Part shown: in pieces, positions 18,993-27,684 of the stretch
How the letters are laid out: every line of letters starts with the position of its first letter
How positions within the stretch are numbered: the stretch's first letter is position 1
From: Moraxellaceae bacterium
Lineage (GTDB): Bacteria; Pseudomonadota; Gammaproteobacteria; Pseudomonadales; Moraxellaceae
Reading direction: 5' to 3'
DNA: 64,000 nt
Assembly (NCBI GenBank): GCA_030680295.1
Contig: JAUXVU010000023.1
Location: 372,001 to 436,000 of the forward strand
Translations under genes and position numbers: made by a program
The notes under the pieces: generated by a model
Told to the model about the DNA's origin: nothing
Databases searched by the model: none
What the model saw: the letters and a program-made list of their open reading frames with translations, nothing else

Positions 18993-20915
18993 CTAACGCA
19001 GGGCCACCACATTATCCTCACGTGTTTTATCGACAGGCGCTGGAAGCTTCTCGGTACGCATATCAGGTTTGTAACCCTCCACATGCCACAGCAACAACTT
19101 CTTTAAACCAACGGTATCGCGCACTTGGGCTAAATGCTCAATATCAGCAAAGATGATTTCCATTTCAGCTAGCGTTTTATGCGATTCAAAGGCCTTCATG
19201 ATGCGGCCATGACAGGTGCCTTCAATATTGTTATCACCAATCAGCAACTCTTCATAGAGCTTTTCGCCCGGGCGCAAACCGGTATAAGCAATTTCAATGT
19301 CACCATTGGGGTTGTCGACTGTGCGCTCGGTCATGCCACTTAGGTGAATCATCTTGCGGGCCAAATCAATAATGCGCACTGATTCGCCCATATCCAGCAC
19401 AAACACATCACCACGAGTGCTCATGGCACCAGCTTGAATCACCAACTGGGCTGCTTCAGGAATGGTCATAAAGTAACGCGTCACATCGGGGTGGGTAACG
19501 GTAATGGGGCCACCTTCGGCTAGTTGCTTACGAAACAGCGGCACCACCGAGCCAGACGAACCCAGCACATTGCCAAAGCGCACCATGGTAAAGCAGGTTT
19601 TGCAGTCTTCCTGCAGGTCTAAGGCCTGTAAGGTGAGCTCGGCTAAACGTTTAGACGCACCCATAATATTGGTGGGGCGAACGGCTTTGTCGGTAGAAAT
19701 TAAAACAAACTTAGACACACCAGCCTGCATAGCTGCACGTGCGGTGCGGTAGGTGCCAATGGCATTGTTGCGTACACCTTCAAATGGGTTTGCTTCCACC
19801 AGCGGTACATGTTTATAGGCGGCAGCATGATACACAGTGTCAATTTGGTGCCGTGTTAACAAGCGCTGCATGCGCTCACCATCCATCACACTGCCCAAAA
19901 TTGGCAGAATTTCGATATAGGGAAAGTTCAGGCGTAATTCATTATCGATTTGGTACAGCGCAAACTCAGACTGCTCCACCAACACCAAGCGCTTAGGGCG
20001 AACACCCAAAATCTGTCTGCATAATTCAGAGCCAATTGAACCGCCAGCACCGGTCACCAATACCGACTTTTGCTGAATGTCGCGGGTTAACAATTCGGGC
20101 ACTGGCGGCACGGGGTCGCGGCCTAATAAATCGGCAATATCCACTTCTTGAATATCAGTGAACTTAATATCACCGCGCATCATGCGGTCTAGTGGTGGCA
20201 ACACACGCACATGCACCGGCAAAGGTGCTAGGCGGTTTAACACTTCTTTGCGGCGCGAGCGGCTGGCCGATGGCAAGGCAATAATAATGTCGCGGACACG
20301 GTAACGCTGCACCAGATCGGACGCGCGTTTACCGGCAAACACCGGCAGACCCTGCACGGTAGAGCCTATCAACTCACTACTGTCATCTAAAAAGGCAATG
20401 GGGCGATAATCTGGCGCCTGCATAGCCGCAGCTACAAACTGGCGGCCGGCACTACCGGCACCATAAATTAGCAGAGGTTTCTTTTCTAAATTCAGGCCCA
20501 GCATGCGCATTAACACAGCACGAATTATGCTGCGGCTGGCCCAAACCCAAATAAAGGCAAAAAAGCCAGCCACCAGCGGCACACTGCGCGGCATGGATAA
20601 AAAACCCATGGCGTTTACGCAAAACAACACGGTGGTGTACACCAACACCGCCAACATCAACGAGCTAAAAAAATGCTCATCAAAGGCACGCACCACAGTG
20701 CGATAAATGCCGGTGGCCACCAAACACATGGCACCCAGCCAAGTGGCAGTAATAAGGTCAGTGGCATTGGCAACGGAGGGCAGCATCAGCTCTTCAGTGC
20801 GCAGGCTCCATGCCAAGAGCAGCAGCACAGGCAGCATGATCACATCCGCTGTTAACAACACCAGTTGCTTTAAGCGGCGCGGAGATGCTTGTAATTTCAA
20901 AAGTAAGTTTTTCAT
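18993..20915 (-). CDS. UDP-GlcNAc 4,6-dehydratase (PglF/WbpM/CapD family)
   Basis: A 640-residue inner-membrane protein. Four or five membrane helices (residues ~15-140) are followed by a CoA-binding-like Rossmann domain (LLIYGAGSAGRQF) and the dehydratase domain with VTGAGGSIGSELCRQI. The active site is STDKAVRPTNIMGASKR: the usual catalytic Tyr is replaced by Met, a hallmark of PglF/WbpM/FlaA1 proteins. It converts UDP-GlcNAc to the 4-keto-6-deoxy sugar, the first step to UDP-diNAc-bacillosamine with the aminotransferase and acetyltransferase encoded upstream. The start at 20915 has AGGAAG and overlaps the VanZ stop (ATGA). It is the last gene before the terminator. Confidence 0.92.
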   Translation of the reverse strand: MKNLLLKLQASPRRLKQLVLLTADVIMLPVLLLLAWSLRTEELMLPSVANATDLITATWLGAMCLVATGIYRTVVRAFDEHFFSSLMLAVLVYTTVLFCVNAMGFLSMPRSVPLVAGFFAFIWVWASRSIIRAVLMRMLGLNLEKKPLLIYGAGSAGRQFVAAAMQAPDYRPIAFLDDSSELIGSTVQGLPVFAGKRASDLVQRYRVRDIIIALPSASRSRRKEVLNRLAPLPVHVRVLPPLDRMMRGDIKFTDIQEVDIADLLGRDPVPPVPELLTRDIQQKSVLVTGAGGSIGSELCRQILGVRPKRLVLVEQSEFALYQIDNELRLNFPYIEILPILGSVMDGERMQRLLTRHQIDTVYHAAAYKHVPLVEANPFEGVRNNAIGTYRTARAAMQAGVSKFVLISTDKAVRPTNIMGASKRLAELTLQALDLQEDCKTCFTMVRFGNVLGSSGSVVPLFRKQLAEGGPITVTHPDVTRYFMTIPEAAQLVIQAGAMSTRGDVFVLDMGESVRIIDLARKMIHLSGMTERTVDNPNGDIEIAYTGLRPGEKLYEELLIGDNNIEGTCHGRIMKAFESHKTLAEMEIIFADIEHLAQVRDTVGLKKLLLWHVEGYKPDMRTEKLPAPVDKTREDNVVALR

Positions 20916-21277
20916 GGCGTCTTCCTGACAGTAGGATACGACAAAAGCATGACAATAAAGTGACAAAGGTATACTAATGCAGTGCCAGCCACATCGGCAA
21001 CGAAATCTGCAAATGATACTGTGCGCCAATCCGTTAAGCCTTGCAGCATTTCAGTTAGGGCCGCTAACAGCATTAGGCCCAAGAAAACGCGAAGCAAGTG
21101 CTTGGGCCAGGCGCGCAGCGCTAAAACTGCTAACCCCATAAAAGTAAGGGCATGCACGATTTTATCAAGGTGTTTAATACCGGGATTAGGGTTGTCGTTT
21201 AGCGGAATCAATAACAGCAGCAACACAACCACCACACTGATCCAGAACAGGCGAGCCCAAGCGATGCGCTTTAACAT
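20912..21277 (-). CDS. VanZ-family membrane protein
   Basis: A 121-residue protein with four predicted membrane segments (about 8-25, 40-56, 63-80, 92-112) and the VanZ pattern DKIVHALTFMGLA and TDWRTVSFADFVADVAGTAL, where the histidine and the D-x-x-A-D residues are conserved. VanZ proteins alter teicoplanin susceptibility in Gram-positives but their role in Gram-negative polysaccharide loci is not known. It lies between the PglE-like and PglF-like genes, five bases from the first and overlapping the second, so it is co-transcribed with them. Confidence 0.85.
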   Translation of the reverse strand: MLKRIAWARLFWISVVVVLLLLLIPLNDNPNPGIKHLDKIVHALTFMGLAVLALRAWPKHLLRVFLGLMLLAALTEMLQGLTDWRTVSFADFVADVAGTALVYLCHFIVMLLSYPTVRKTP

Positions 21278-21281
21278 GACA

Positions 21282-22547
21282 TCAACCTTGAGCCTTGGTC
21301 ATCACATCCGCTAACACCGCACAGGTTTTATCGATTTCAGACTCTGACAGTGTTGGGTGAACTAAAAACATTAAACTGGTTTCACCCAGCGCTTTGGCAA
21401 CCGGCAAGCGTTCTTCAGGACGCCAGCCGGTATCATCAAACGCCTTCTCTAGATAAACCTCAGAACACGAACCACTAAAACAAGGCAAACCGCGCGCATT
21501 CACTTCTTCAATTATTCGATCTCTAGACCATTCTTCTGCTAACTTTTCTGGGCGCACGAACACATAACACTTGTAATACGCATGCACACAACCGGCTTGT
21601 GTTGACGCGTCTGCGGGGGCGCAAATGGCTCCTTCACTGCTAGCAGAGGCGTCGCCATTTGCGCCCCCGCAGAAACACCCTGCACAGCGCAATTGTGGTA
21701 CTCGCAGAGCATTGAATTGAGCTGCGGCGGACCTGATTCGTAAGGCATTTGCTGTGCGAGCGGCAGTCCAGTCACTCATGCGGCGCAGTTGGATGCGGCC
21801 GATAGCTGCTTGGATTTCGGTCATGCGCCAATTGGTGCCGAAAGATTCGTGTAGCCAGCGGAAACCGGGCGCGTGTTGCCGCTCATATACGGCTTCATAA
21901 CTTTTACCGTGGTCTTTGTAGGCCCACATGCGGCGCCACAGTGCTTCATCATTGGTGGTAACCATGCCGCCTTCACCACCGGTGGTCATGATTTTGTCTT
22001 GGCAAAAGCTCCATGCACTGGCATGGCCAATGCTGCCGACACTACGACCTTTATAACGAGCACCGTGAGCTTGGGCACAGTCTTCAATCACAAACAGGCT
22101 GTTCTGCTTGGCCAGCACCATTAGCTCATCCATGTCACAGGGCCAGCCGGCCAAATGCACAGCAATAATGGCCTTGGTGCGTGGGGTCAACACGGTACGC
22201 ACCGATTCAAGCGTTATGTTTTGCGTATCGGCATCAACATCGGCAAATACGGGAATGGCACCAGCAGTAACAATGCTAGACGCAGAAGCCAAAAAAGTAC
22301 GTGAAGTGACTACTACTTCGTCGCCGGGGCCAATGTTTAAGCCTTTTAGAATTAGGTCCAACGCCAAGGTGCCATTACCCACGGCAATGGCATGTGTCGA
22401 ATCTGCCCAAGTAGCAAACTCATGTTCAAATTGACGGCATTCAGTACCGGTCCAATAGTTCACTTTATTCGATAATAGAACATCGCGTGCCGCATCAGCT
22501 TCTTCAACGGTGAAGCTAGGCCATGGGGAAAATGGGGTGTTCAGCAT
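21282..22547 (-). CDS. DegT/DnrJ/EryC1 aminotransferase (PglE-like) with in-frame palindrome
   Basis: A 421-residue PLP enzyme likely to aminate the 4-keto sugar made by the PglF-like dehydratase, giving UDP-4-amino-4,6-dideoxy-GlcNAc. It has the PLP-phosphate segment GNGTLALDL, VIEDCAQAHGA with the PLP Asp, and the Schiff-base lysine in SFCQDKIMTTGGEGG. Family members end near 390-400 residues; the excess comes from a Cys/Gly/Ala/Ser-rich insert at about residues 290-313 that is encoded by a perfect 20-base inverted repeat (21610-21673). The insert lies after the catalytic core, between the conserved ALRVPQL and CVHAYYKCYVFV segments, so the enzyme may still work. Confidence 0.88.
   Translation of the reverse strand: MLNTPFSPWPSFTVEEADAARDVLLSNKVNYWTGTECRQFEHEFATWADSTHAIAVGNGTLALDLILKGLNIGPGDEVVVTSRTFLASASSIVTAGAIPVFADVDADTQNITLESVRTVLTPRTKAIIAVHLAGWPCDMDELMVLAKQNSLFVIEDCAQAHGARYKGRSVGSIGHASAWSFCQDKIMTTGGEGGMVTTNDEALWRRMWAYKDHGKSYEAVYERQHAPGFRWLHESFGTNWRMTEIQAAIGRIQLRRMSDWTAARTANALRIRSAAAQFNALRVPQLRCAGCFCGGANGDASASSEGAICAPADASTQAGCVHAYYKCYVFVRPEKLAEEWSRDRIIEEVNARGLPCFSGSCSEVYLEKAFDDTGWRPEERLPVAKALGETSLMFLVHPTLSESEIDKTCAVLADVMTKAQG
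21610..21673. repeat. 64-base palindromic element inside the aminotransferase gene
   Basis: Perfect 20-base arms (21610-21629, beginning TCTGCGGGGGCGC, and 21654-21673, ending GCGCCCCCGCAGA) enclose a 24-base loop that itself contains the palindrome CTGCTAGCAG (21636-21645). It lies wholly within the reading frame and adds about 22 codons without breaking it. Its GC content is far above that of the surrounding gene. This looks like an inserted mobile palindrome; no second copy was noticed in the window. Confidence 0.85.
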
Positions 22548-22566
22548 ATAAAACTCACAGAAATAA

Positions 22567-23223
22567 TTACTTCACCAACACCCGTGCTGGGTTACCGACC
22601 ACAGTAACGTTTTGTGGCACACTTTTGGTGACAACGGCACCCATTCCTATTACAGCACCGCGGCCTATTACTAGCGGGGCACCGGGGCGGCCCTGCTTAA
22701 TAACGGCACCCGCACCGATATAGGCATAGTCTTCAATAACTACATTGCCATTGCACTTCACACCGGGGGCGAAGGTAACAAAATCGCCGATGATACAATC
22801 GTGCTCAACATAACTGTATAAATTTGCGTGAAAGTGACGGCCAATGCGGATATTGGAGGTTAGTGTTACGAATGGGCTAAGCGCTGCGCCCTCACCTATT
22901 TGCACATCATCCATTACCACAACATTGGTAGCGGCTACTGTCCATGGCGTAACAACATCTTGTTCTAGACGTTCAGCAATCGACTCACGCACGACACTAT
23001 TAGCAATAGCAATAACCACGTGCCGTTTACTGGCTGGGATCGCTAAAAACTCGGCATAGGAATAAACACAATGACCATTCAAGGGTTCAGGTCTTGGCTT
23101 GTCATCAATAAACACCAAACGATCCAGTGAGGTGCCTGTGGCGGATATCTGCGCGCGCGCCAAGGGCATAATGCCGCGACCACAGCCACTGGCCCCGTAC
23201 ACACCATAGAGTGGCTGGTTCAT
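22567..23223 (-). CDS. Sugar O/N-acetyltransferase, PglD family
   Basis: A 218-residue protein with an N-terminal PglD-type Rossmann half (YGVYGASGCGRGI, then FIDD) and a C-terminal left-handed beta-helix made of hexapeptide repeats (VQIGEGAALSPFV, IRIGRHFHANLYSY, YIGAGAVIKQG). The His in VEHDCIIGDF matches the catalytic base of PglD. It probably N-acetylates UDP-4-amino-bacillosamine with acetyl-CoA. The start overlaps the stop region of the neighbouring genes tightly: its stop lies 19 bases before the PglE-like start, and its ATG shares one base with the PglC stop. Confidence 0.9.
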   Translation of the reverse strand: MNQPLYGVYGASGCGRGIMPLARAQISATGTSLDRLVFIDDKPRPEPLNGHCVYSYAEFLAIPASKRHVVIAIANSVVRESIAERLEQDVVTPWTVAATNVVVMDDVQIGEGAALSPFVTLTSNIRIGRHFHANLYSYVEHDCIIGDFVTFAPGVKCNGNVVIEDYAYIGAGAVIKQGRPGAPLVIGRGAVIGMGAVVTKSVPQNVTVVGNPARVLVK

Positions 23224-23819
23224 TATTTTGAGCTTCCTGTGAACTTACTCATGGTCGCTTCGCCTGCCGCAGAAATACCATCGCGCACCAGCACTTTTTT
23301 AACGGTCAAGAATAAAATTTTGATGTCTAACCACAGTGACTGATTGTCGACATACCAGACATCTAGCTTAAATTTTTGCTCCCAACTGATGGCGTTACGA
23401 CCATTAACCTGCGCCCAACCCGTAACACCAGGACGCACCTCATGGCGGCGCGCCTGCTCTGGCGAATACAGCGGCAAGTATTCCATCAGTAGTGGTCGCG
23501 GGCCAACTAGACTCATGTCGCCCATCAACACATTCCATAACCCAGGTAGTTCATCAAGGCTTGTAGAGCGAAGAAAATTACCAAAAGGCGTCATGCGTTC
23601 TGAGTCCGGAAGTGGATTACCTTCTTTATCCATGGAATCACGCATGGTACGGAATTTAATCATTTCAAAGGATTTACCCCCCTTACCGGGGCGAACTTGC
23701 CGGAAGAAAACAGGCGAGCCTAGTTTTCGGCGAATTTGAAAAGCAACTAAAGCAGTTACAGGTATGAGCAGTAATAAGGCAACAGTTGAAAAGATAATGT
23801 CCAATAAACGTTTAAGCAT
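23223..23819 (-). CDS. Initiating phosphoglycosyl transferase, PglC family
   Basis: A 198-residue monotopic membrane enzyme that transfers phospho-diNAc-bacillosamine from UDP to undecaprenyl phosphate, the first committed step of repeat-unit synthesis. One N-terminal membrane segment (residues 5-26, IIFSTVALLLLIPVTALVAF) is followed by the compact catalytic core: FFRQVRPGKGGKSFEMIKF, kept short here, then STSLDELPGLWNVL containing the catalytic Asp-Glu pair, GPRPLL, and RHEVRPGVTGWAQVNGR. The length is that of the minimal PglC form, without the extra helices of WbaP. It overlaps the next upstream gene by eight bases. Confidence 0.93.
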   Translation of the reverse strand: MLKRLLDIIFSTVALLLLIPVTALVAFQIRRKLGSPVFFRQVRPGKGGKSFEMIKFRTMRDSMDKEGNPLPDSERMTPFGNFLRSTSLDELPGLWNVLMGDMSLVGPRPLLMEYLPLYSPEQARRHEVRPGVTGWAQVNGRNAISWEQKFKLDVWYVDNQSLWLDIKILFLTVKKVLVRDGISAAGEATMSKFTGSSK

Positions 23820-24975
23820 GGGATGATGAACTCGAATCAGGACTCGTAAACTTTAGATTATTACTCAACCCCATGATTTCGAGCATCCGCCCATTGACTT
23901 TATGAACATCAAACTTCTCTTCCGCTATTTTGCGAGAAGCCAAGCCCATCGGTTCAATCTGATCCGGGTGTTCGATAAACCAAATCATTTTTTCAGCTAA
24001 GGCTTTGCTATCGCGCACAGGAACTAACCAACCATTTTCGCCTTCAACAATCGGATCACGACAGCCAACATTATCCGTGGTAAGAACAGCCCGACCTGTT
24101 GCCATAGCCTCAAGAATAGTTCGTGGCAAGCCTTCACGATAAAAAGAAGGTAAAACAAACACATGCGATTGCGCAAAATAAGGACGCACATCTTTAGTTT
24201 CACCCAAATACTCAATACAGCCTTGCGTAACCCAATCATCCACCACAGTTTGGTTAATACCATCGGGAGAAGAATCTAAACCACCAAGCAACTGAAAACG
24301 CACATTTGGAAACTGTTTTTTAACCTGATAAGCCGCTTCAACAAATACAAAAACGCCTTTTTCCTTTAACAGCCTTGCGACCATTAAAAAAGTGAGCTCC
24401 GTTTCTGGCAAAGAACGGTGTTCGAAATGTGCTAATGGCACACCTGAGCCAGGCACAACATAGGTTTTGTTTCGGCTTGTTAACCCACGCCCTACAAAAT
24501 AATTCAAATCATCTGAGTTTTGAAAAACAACGTGGTCAGTCTGCCTTAAAGCTGTTTGGTAGAGTTTAGAAACTAACCAGCGTAATAGACTGCGTTTTAA
24601 ACCTTTTCCTTCAAACGCATAACCCAAACCCGTAATTAAAGCGGTAAAACTAGCACTGGATAGAGTACGCAACGCAATACCACCCCAAATAATCGGCTTG
24701 ATGGTATAACTCAAAACATAATCAGGTTGCTCTTGTTCAAAAATAGACCGATAAAACCGCATCGTTTTTAAATCTGTAAAAGGATTCATTGAAGTACGCT
24801 TAACAGGAACATCAATATAACGAACACCTAGTAATTTAATAGCAGTAATTTCAGCTTTGTTCGCTCCGCCAGCCAAAGCAATGACATCATGAGTTTTAGC
24901 TAGTGTTTTAATCAACTCACCGCGAAAGTTGATAAGTGAGTTAGGCAAAGCCCCAATAATGATAATTTTTTTCAT
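23812..24975 (-). CDS. GT4 glycosyltransferase (PglA-like)
   Basis: A 387-residue GT-B fold glycosyltransferase of family 4. The C-terminal donor-binding part shows FREGLPRTILEAMATG-type sequence (YREGLPRTILEAMATGRAV) with the E-x7-E motif, and the N-terminus begins MKKIIIIGALPNSLINFRG. The pattern matches enzymes such as PglA that add the second sugar, commonly HexNAc, to undecaprenyl-PP-diNAc-bacillosamine. Its place next to the PglC-like gene supports that job. The exact sugar is not known. The last residues are a serine-rich tail outside the core. Confidence 0.87.
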   Translation of the reverse strand: MKKIIIIGALPNSLINFRGELIKTLAKTHDVIALAGGANKAEITAIKLLGVRYIDVPVKRTSMNPFTDLKTMRFYRSIFEQEQPDYVLSYTIKPIIWGGIALRTLSSASFTALITGLGYAFEGKGLKRSLLRWLVSKLYQTALRQTDHVVFQNSDDLNYFVGRGLTSRNKTYVVPGSGVPLAHFEHRSLPETELTFLMVARLLKEKGVFVFVEAAYQVKKQFPNVRFQLLGGLDSSPDGINQTVVDDWVTQGCIEYLGETKDVRPYFAQSHVFVLPSFYREGLPRTILEAMATGRAVLTTDNVGCRDPIVEGENGWLVPVRDSKALAEKMIWFIEHPDQIEPMGLASRKIAEEKFDVHKVNGRMLEIMGLSNNLKFTSPDSSSSSHA

Positions 24976-24978
24976 AAA

Positions 24979-25515
24979 TTACTTATTATTAAAAAGATTA
25001 GCTTCACGTTTTTGTATAAAAACTGTATTTGATGGAACATCCTTAGTTACGATTGAGCCTGCAGCAATAATAGACCGAGATCCTATTGTAACACCTTTAA
25101 GAATAATTGAATTAGCACCGACCCAAACATTGTCACCAATTATAACAGGGGCTCTAATGTAATCATGCTTCTGCACGATACCATCGATAATTTCATGATC
25201 ATGATCATAAATAAGAACACTTGGCCCAATAAACGTATCCTTACCAATTTCAACTTTAAGTTGAGAATTAAGATTGACGCCTCGGTTAAATGTGACACCA
25301 TCTTTAATTAAAACATTACCACCATAGATATTAATAAAACAACCAGATCGACTTCCAAAACGGCCTTCACAAATTAATTTACCTTTATTCGCAATCACTA
25401 GAACACCAATAAAAAAGAATTTAAAATGGTTAAACTTAAGTGATACTGGATAAATAAATCGATAAAAAATACCAAGAATTATAGAATACAGACGTGCAAG
25501 AATTTTAATTAGCAT
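24979..25515 (-). CDS. Hexapeptide-repeat acyltransferase
   Basis: A 178-residue WbbJ/Maa-like O-acetyltransferase. The N-terminal 40 residues are hydrophobic and basic and could lie along the membrane; the rest is a left-handed beta-helix (VLIKDGVTFNRGVNL, VEIGKDTFIGPSVLIYDHDHEI with the catalytic His, VWVGANSIILKGVTIG). It probably acetylates a sugar of the capsule unit. I started at the ATG at 25515, overlapping the Wzy gene by 11 bases; a TTG 12 codons upstream is also in frame. It belongs to the AT-rich block of the locus. Confidence 0.82.
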   Translation of the reverse strand: MLIKILARLYSIILGIFYRFIYPVSLKFNHFKFFFIGVLVIANKGKLICEGRFGSRSGCFINIYGGNVLIKDGVTFNRGVNLNSQLKVEIGKDTFIGPSVLIYDHDHEIIDGIVQKHDYIRAPVIIGDNVWVGANSIILKGVTIGSRSIIAAGSIVTKDVPSNTVFIQKREANLFNNK

Positions 25516-26620
25516 TTTTAATAATATCCTTATTATAGTAAGCCCAGACAAGTAAAATAAAAATCCAAAAGAAAGTGGTCCGTAAACCCATGTGTGTTAT
25601 TGAATATAACATGGGAGCAGCCATTACGAACCAGACTGCAAAAGGCGATCTAATCGTAGTTCGATACAACAATGTTATAAACAATACAAAACCAACAATA
25701 CCATAAGCAAAAAGCATATTACCGAAACTTGAATGTATTTCAAGATTATCATGCGGATAAAAACGTTCTAAATGCGCTTCGCCTGCACCGATAACTGTAT
25801 ATTCAGGAAAAGCTAAAATACGATCATAATTTCGCTCTTCTTTCATGCCGCTAATTTTATCCATACGTTCAGCATGTTCAAATCGATATTGTACATTTGA
25901 AATAATATCAGTTAAAAAAGGAACGTTAACGGTAAATAAAATTGTTAGAATAGTCGCAACTCCAAAAAAATTTTTTATCATCAACGAGAAATTACGACTC
26001 GCAATAAAATGCGCTAATATAAGCATCACAAAGCCTGCCATAGCGGCCAGAGATGCCGCTGCAAAAATACCAACAACTCCACCAATAAACGCGGCAAAAC
26101 TGATTGGTGAGAATAAAATACAACCTCTACTCAATGCCTGATTTATTGCTAATCCGCACAATGAATAAAAAGCAAGTTGATTTGGGTTATTAAAAAAACC
26201 GGTTGGTCTGACAGAAATACCTAGCGATACAATCGCACCAACACCTGAAATAATCAAAGCTATTTGAATTGTTTTACGCAAACTTTCTATACTCACAATT
26301 CTAGCAGTAATTACATAAAGTATAGAACTTGCAATCATGTAGTTATAAATCCAAAAAATCGCATCTTTGAAAAACCTATCCGAGAATAAAATAAGCGACC
26401 AAAGTAATACTATGAAAATCACCCAAAATAGCATTAATGTCCAAGAAAATGGCATTAGTTTAGAAGGCAATATACTAAACTTACTTAGCGAATGAGCATA
26501 AGCTAACAGAGAAAATAAAATAAGAATGAAATCTGCAGGTTGAGGCAAACCACTTTTAAAAACATAAAATGGTGTAATAATTAAACCACTAAACAATAAA
26601 AATCTTAAAGTACCATTCAT
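25505..26620 (-). CDS. wzy: O-antigen/capsule polymerase (Wzy) or ligase family protein
   Basis: A 371-residue integral membrane protein with about ten hydrophobic segments. It carries the two periplasmic-loop motifs of the Wzy/WaaL superfamily: GFFNNPNQLAFYS near residue 140 and EIHSSFGNMLFAYGIVG near residue 305. As the only such gene in the locus it is the best candidate for the repeat-unit polymerase. Its start overlaps the stop of the GT2 gene by four bases. Very low GC content, as usual for wzy genes, points to a recently exchanged serotype-specific segment. Confidence 0.82.
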   Translation of the reverse strand: MNGTLRFLLFSGLIITPFYVFKSGLPQPADFILILFSLLAYAHSLSKFSILPSKLMPFSWTLMLFWVIFIVLLWSLILFSDRFFKDAIFWIYNYMIASSILYVITARIVSIESLRKTIQIALIISGVGAIVSLGISVRPTGFFNNPNQLAFYSLCGLAINQALSRGCILFSPISFAAFIGGVVGIFAAASLAAMAGFVMLILAHFIASRNFSLMIKNFFGVATILTILFTVNVPFLTDIISNVQYRFEHAERMDKISGMKEERNYDRILAFPEYTVIGAGEAHLERFYPHDNLEIHSSFGNMLFAYGIVGFVLFITLLYRTTIRSPFAVWFVMAAPMLYSITHMGLRTTFFWIFILLVWAYYNKDIIKNAN

Positions 26621-27678
26621 TGTGAACCAAGCCTTAAATTAGCAGCTTGCTTGGCAATAAAAGTGCCAATAGGCCCCAACATTAATAATACTCTTAATAA
26701 AAACATCTTCTCATTGTTACGTATTAAAACGGGATATGCCGCCTTTCCAAAATTGACTAATCGTCTAGCTTGTAAACGCTGACCATTAGCTAAAGCAAGT
26801 AATCCACGTAAGGCGATATCCTGTTCAATGAAACAACATGCTAACTGCTCTCTCGTTAATCCAGCTTTTTCAAGCACACGATTTGGAAGGTTAAAAGTAG
26901 ATACATACTCATCTATCCAAAATTTAAGTGCGCCGCTATGCTCTTGTTGTGCTGTTTGATTACAGTCATGCCAGCGATACTGAAAAAGTGGCTTGTCTAT
27001 ATAAAAGACCTTATCTGCTACGGACAATAAATTGTAAACAAACTGACGATCAGGGTTTATTAACCCACCCCAAGAGTAACCTTCAATTTCTTCATGCAGT
27101 GTTTTTGGGTAAGTTGTTGTGGCAAAGTGAAGAGGGTTTCGAAGAATTTCCAAATTATTTTTAAGCAGCAATGCAGCGTCTATTTCCCAAACATCCGCGC
27201 CAACCTTATAAGACAAGGCTTGGTTAATTTGTGCGTCTTTCCACAGCTTTACATTCATTTTAGGGCTTTCAATAATCTTCGACTTTGCATCAATCTTATT
27301 TGCATTCGAGCAAAGCACCACTCGTTTGGCAATTTCACCTAATTCATCAATAATTTTCTTATAAGTCGGATAAGCATCTGGTGTTGCTAAATCGTCAGAC
27401 GAAAGCATCGTCATCCACTCACCACTTGCCATTGAGGCAGACCGTTTAAGGTTTTCATAAAAACCCACATTGCAACGATTTACTTTGAGTTTAATGTTGT
27501 CATATTTAGCAATCAGTGACTGTACGACTTCAACTGAATTGTCAGTGCTTGCATTATCTGCAACCACCACCTCAATATCCTGAAGTGGCTGATTAAGTGC
27601 AGATTCAATCGTTTCTGCTATATAACCACCATAATTGTAGTTAGGTACACAAATGGAAAAAAAAGGCGCAGAAGACAT
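26617..27678 (-). CDS. GT2 glycosyltransferase
   Basis: A 353-residue GT-A fold inverting transferase of family 2. The first 110 residues give the nucleotide-binding core: SICVPNYNYGGYIAETIES, VVVADNASTDNS and the metal-binding SSDD near residue 96. The remaining part would bind the acceptor and has no recognisable domain. It adds one of the inner sugars of the capsule unit. It sits in the AT-rich block, seven bases after the nucleotidyltransferase-HAD gene and overlapping wzy. Confidence 0.88.
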   Translation of the reverse strand: MSSAPFFSICVPNYNYGGYIAETIESALNQPLQDIEVVVADNASTDNSVEVVQSLIAKYDNIKLKVNRCNVGFYENLKRSASMASGEWMTMLSSDDLATPDAYPTYKKIIDELGEIAKRVVLCSNANKIDAKSKIIESPKMNVKLWKDAQINQALSYKVGADVWEIDAALLLKNNLEILRNPLHFATTTYPKTLHEEIEGYSWGGLINPDRQFVYNLLSVADKVFYIDKPLFQYRWHDCNQTAQQEHSGALKFWIDEYVSTFNLPNRVLEKAGLTREQLACCFIEQDIALRGLLALANGQRLQARRLVNFGKAAYPVLIRNNEKMFLLRVLLMLGPIGTFIAKQAANLRLGSQ

Positions 27679-27684
27679 AATTAA

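Noticed and set aside
20916-21029. 38-codon extension of the PglF-like protein
   Set aside because: It overlaps the VanZ gene; the ATG at 20915 has AGGAAG and an ATGA overlap with the VanZ stop.
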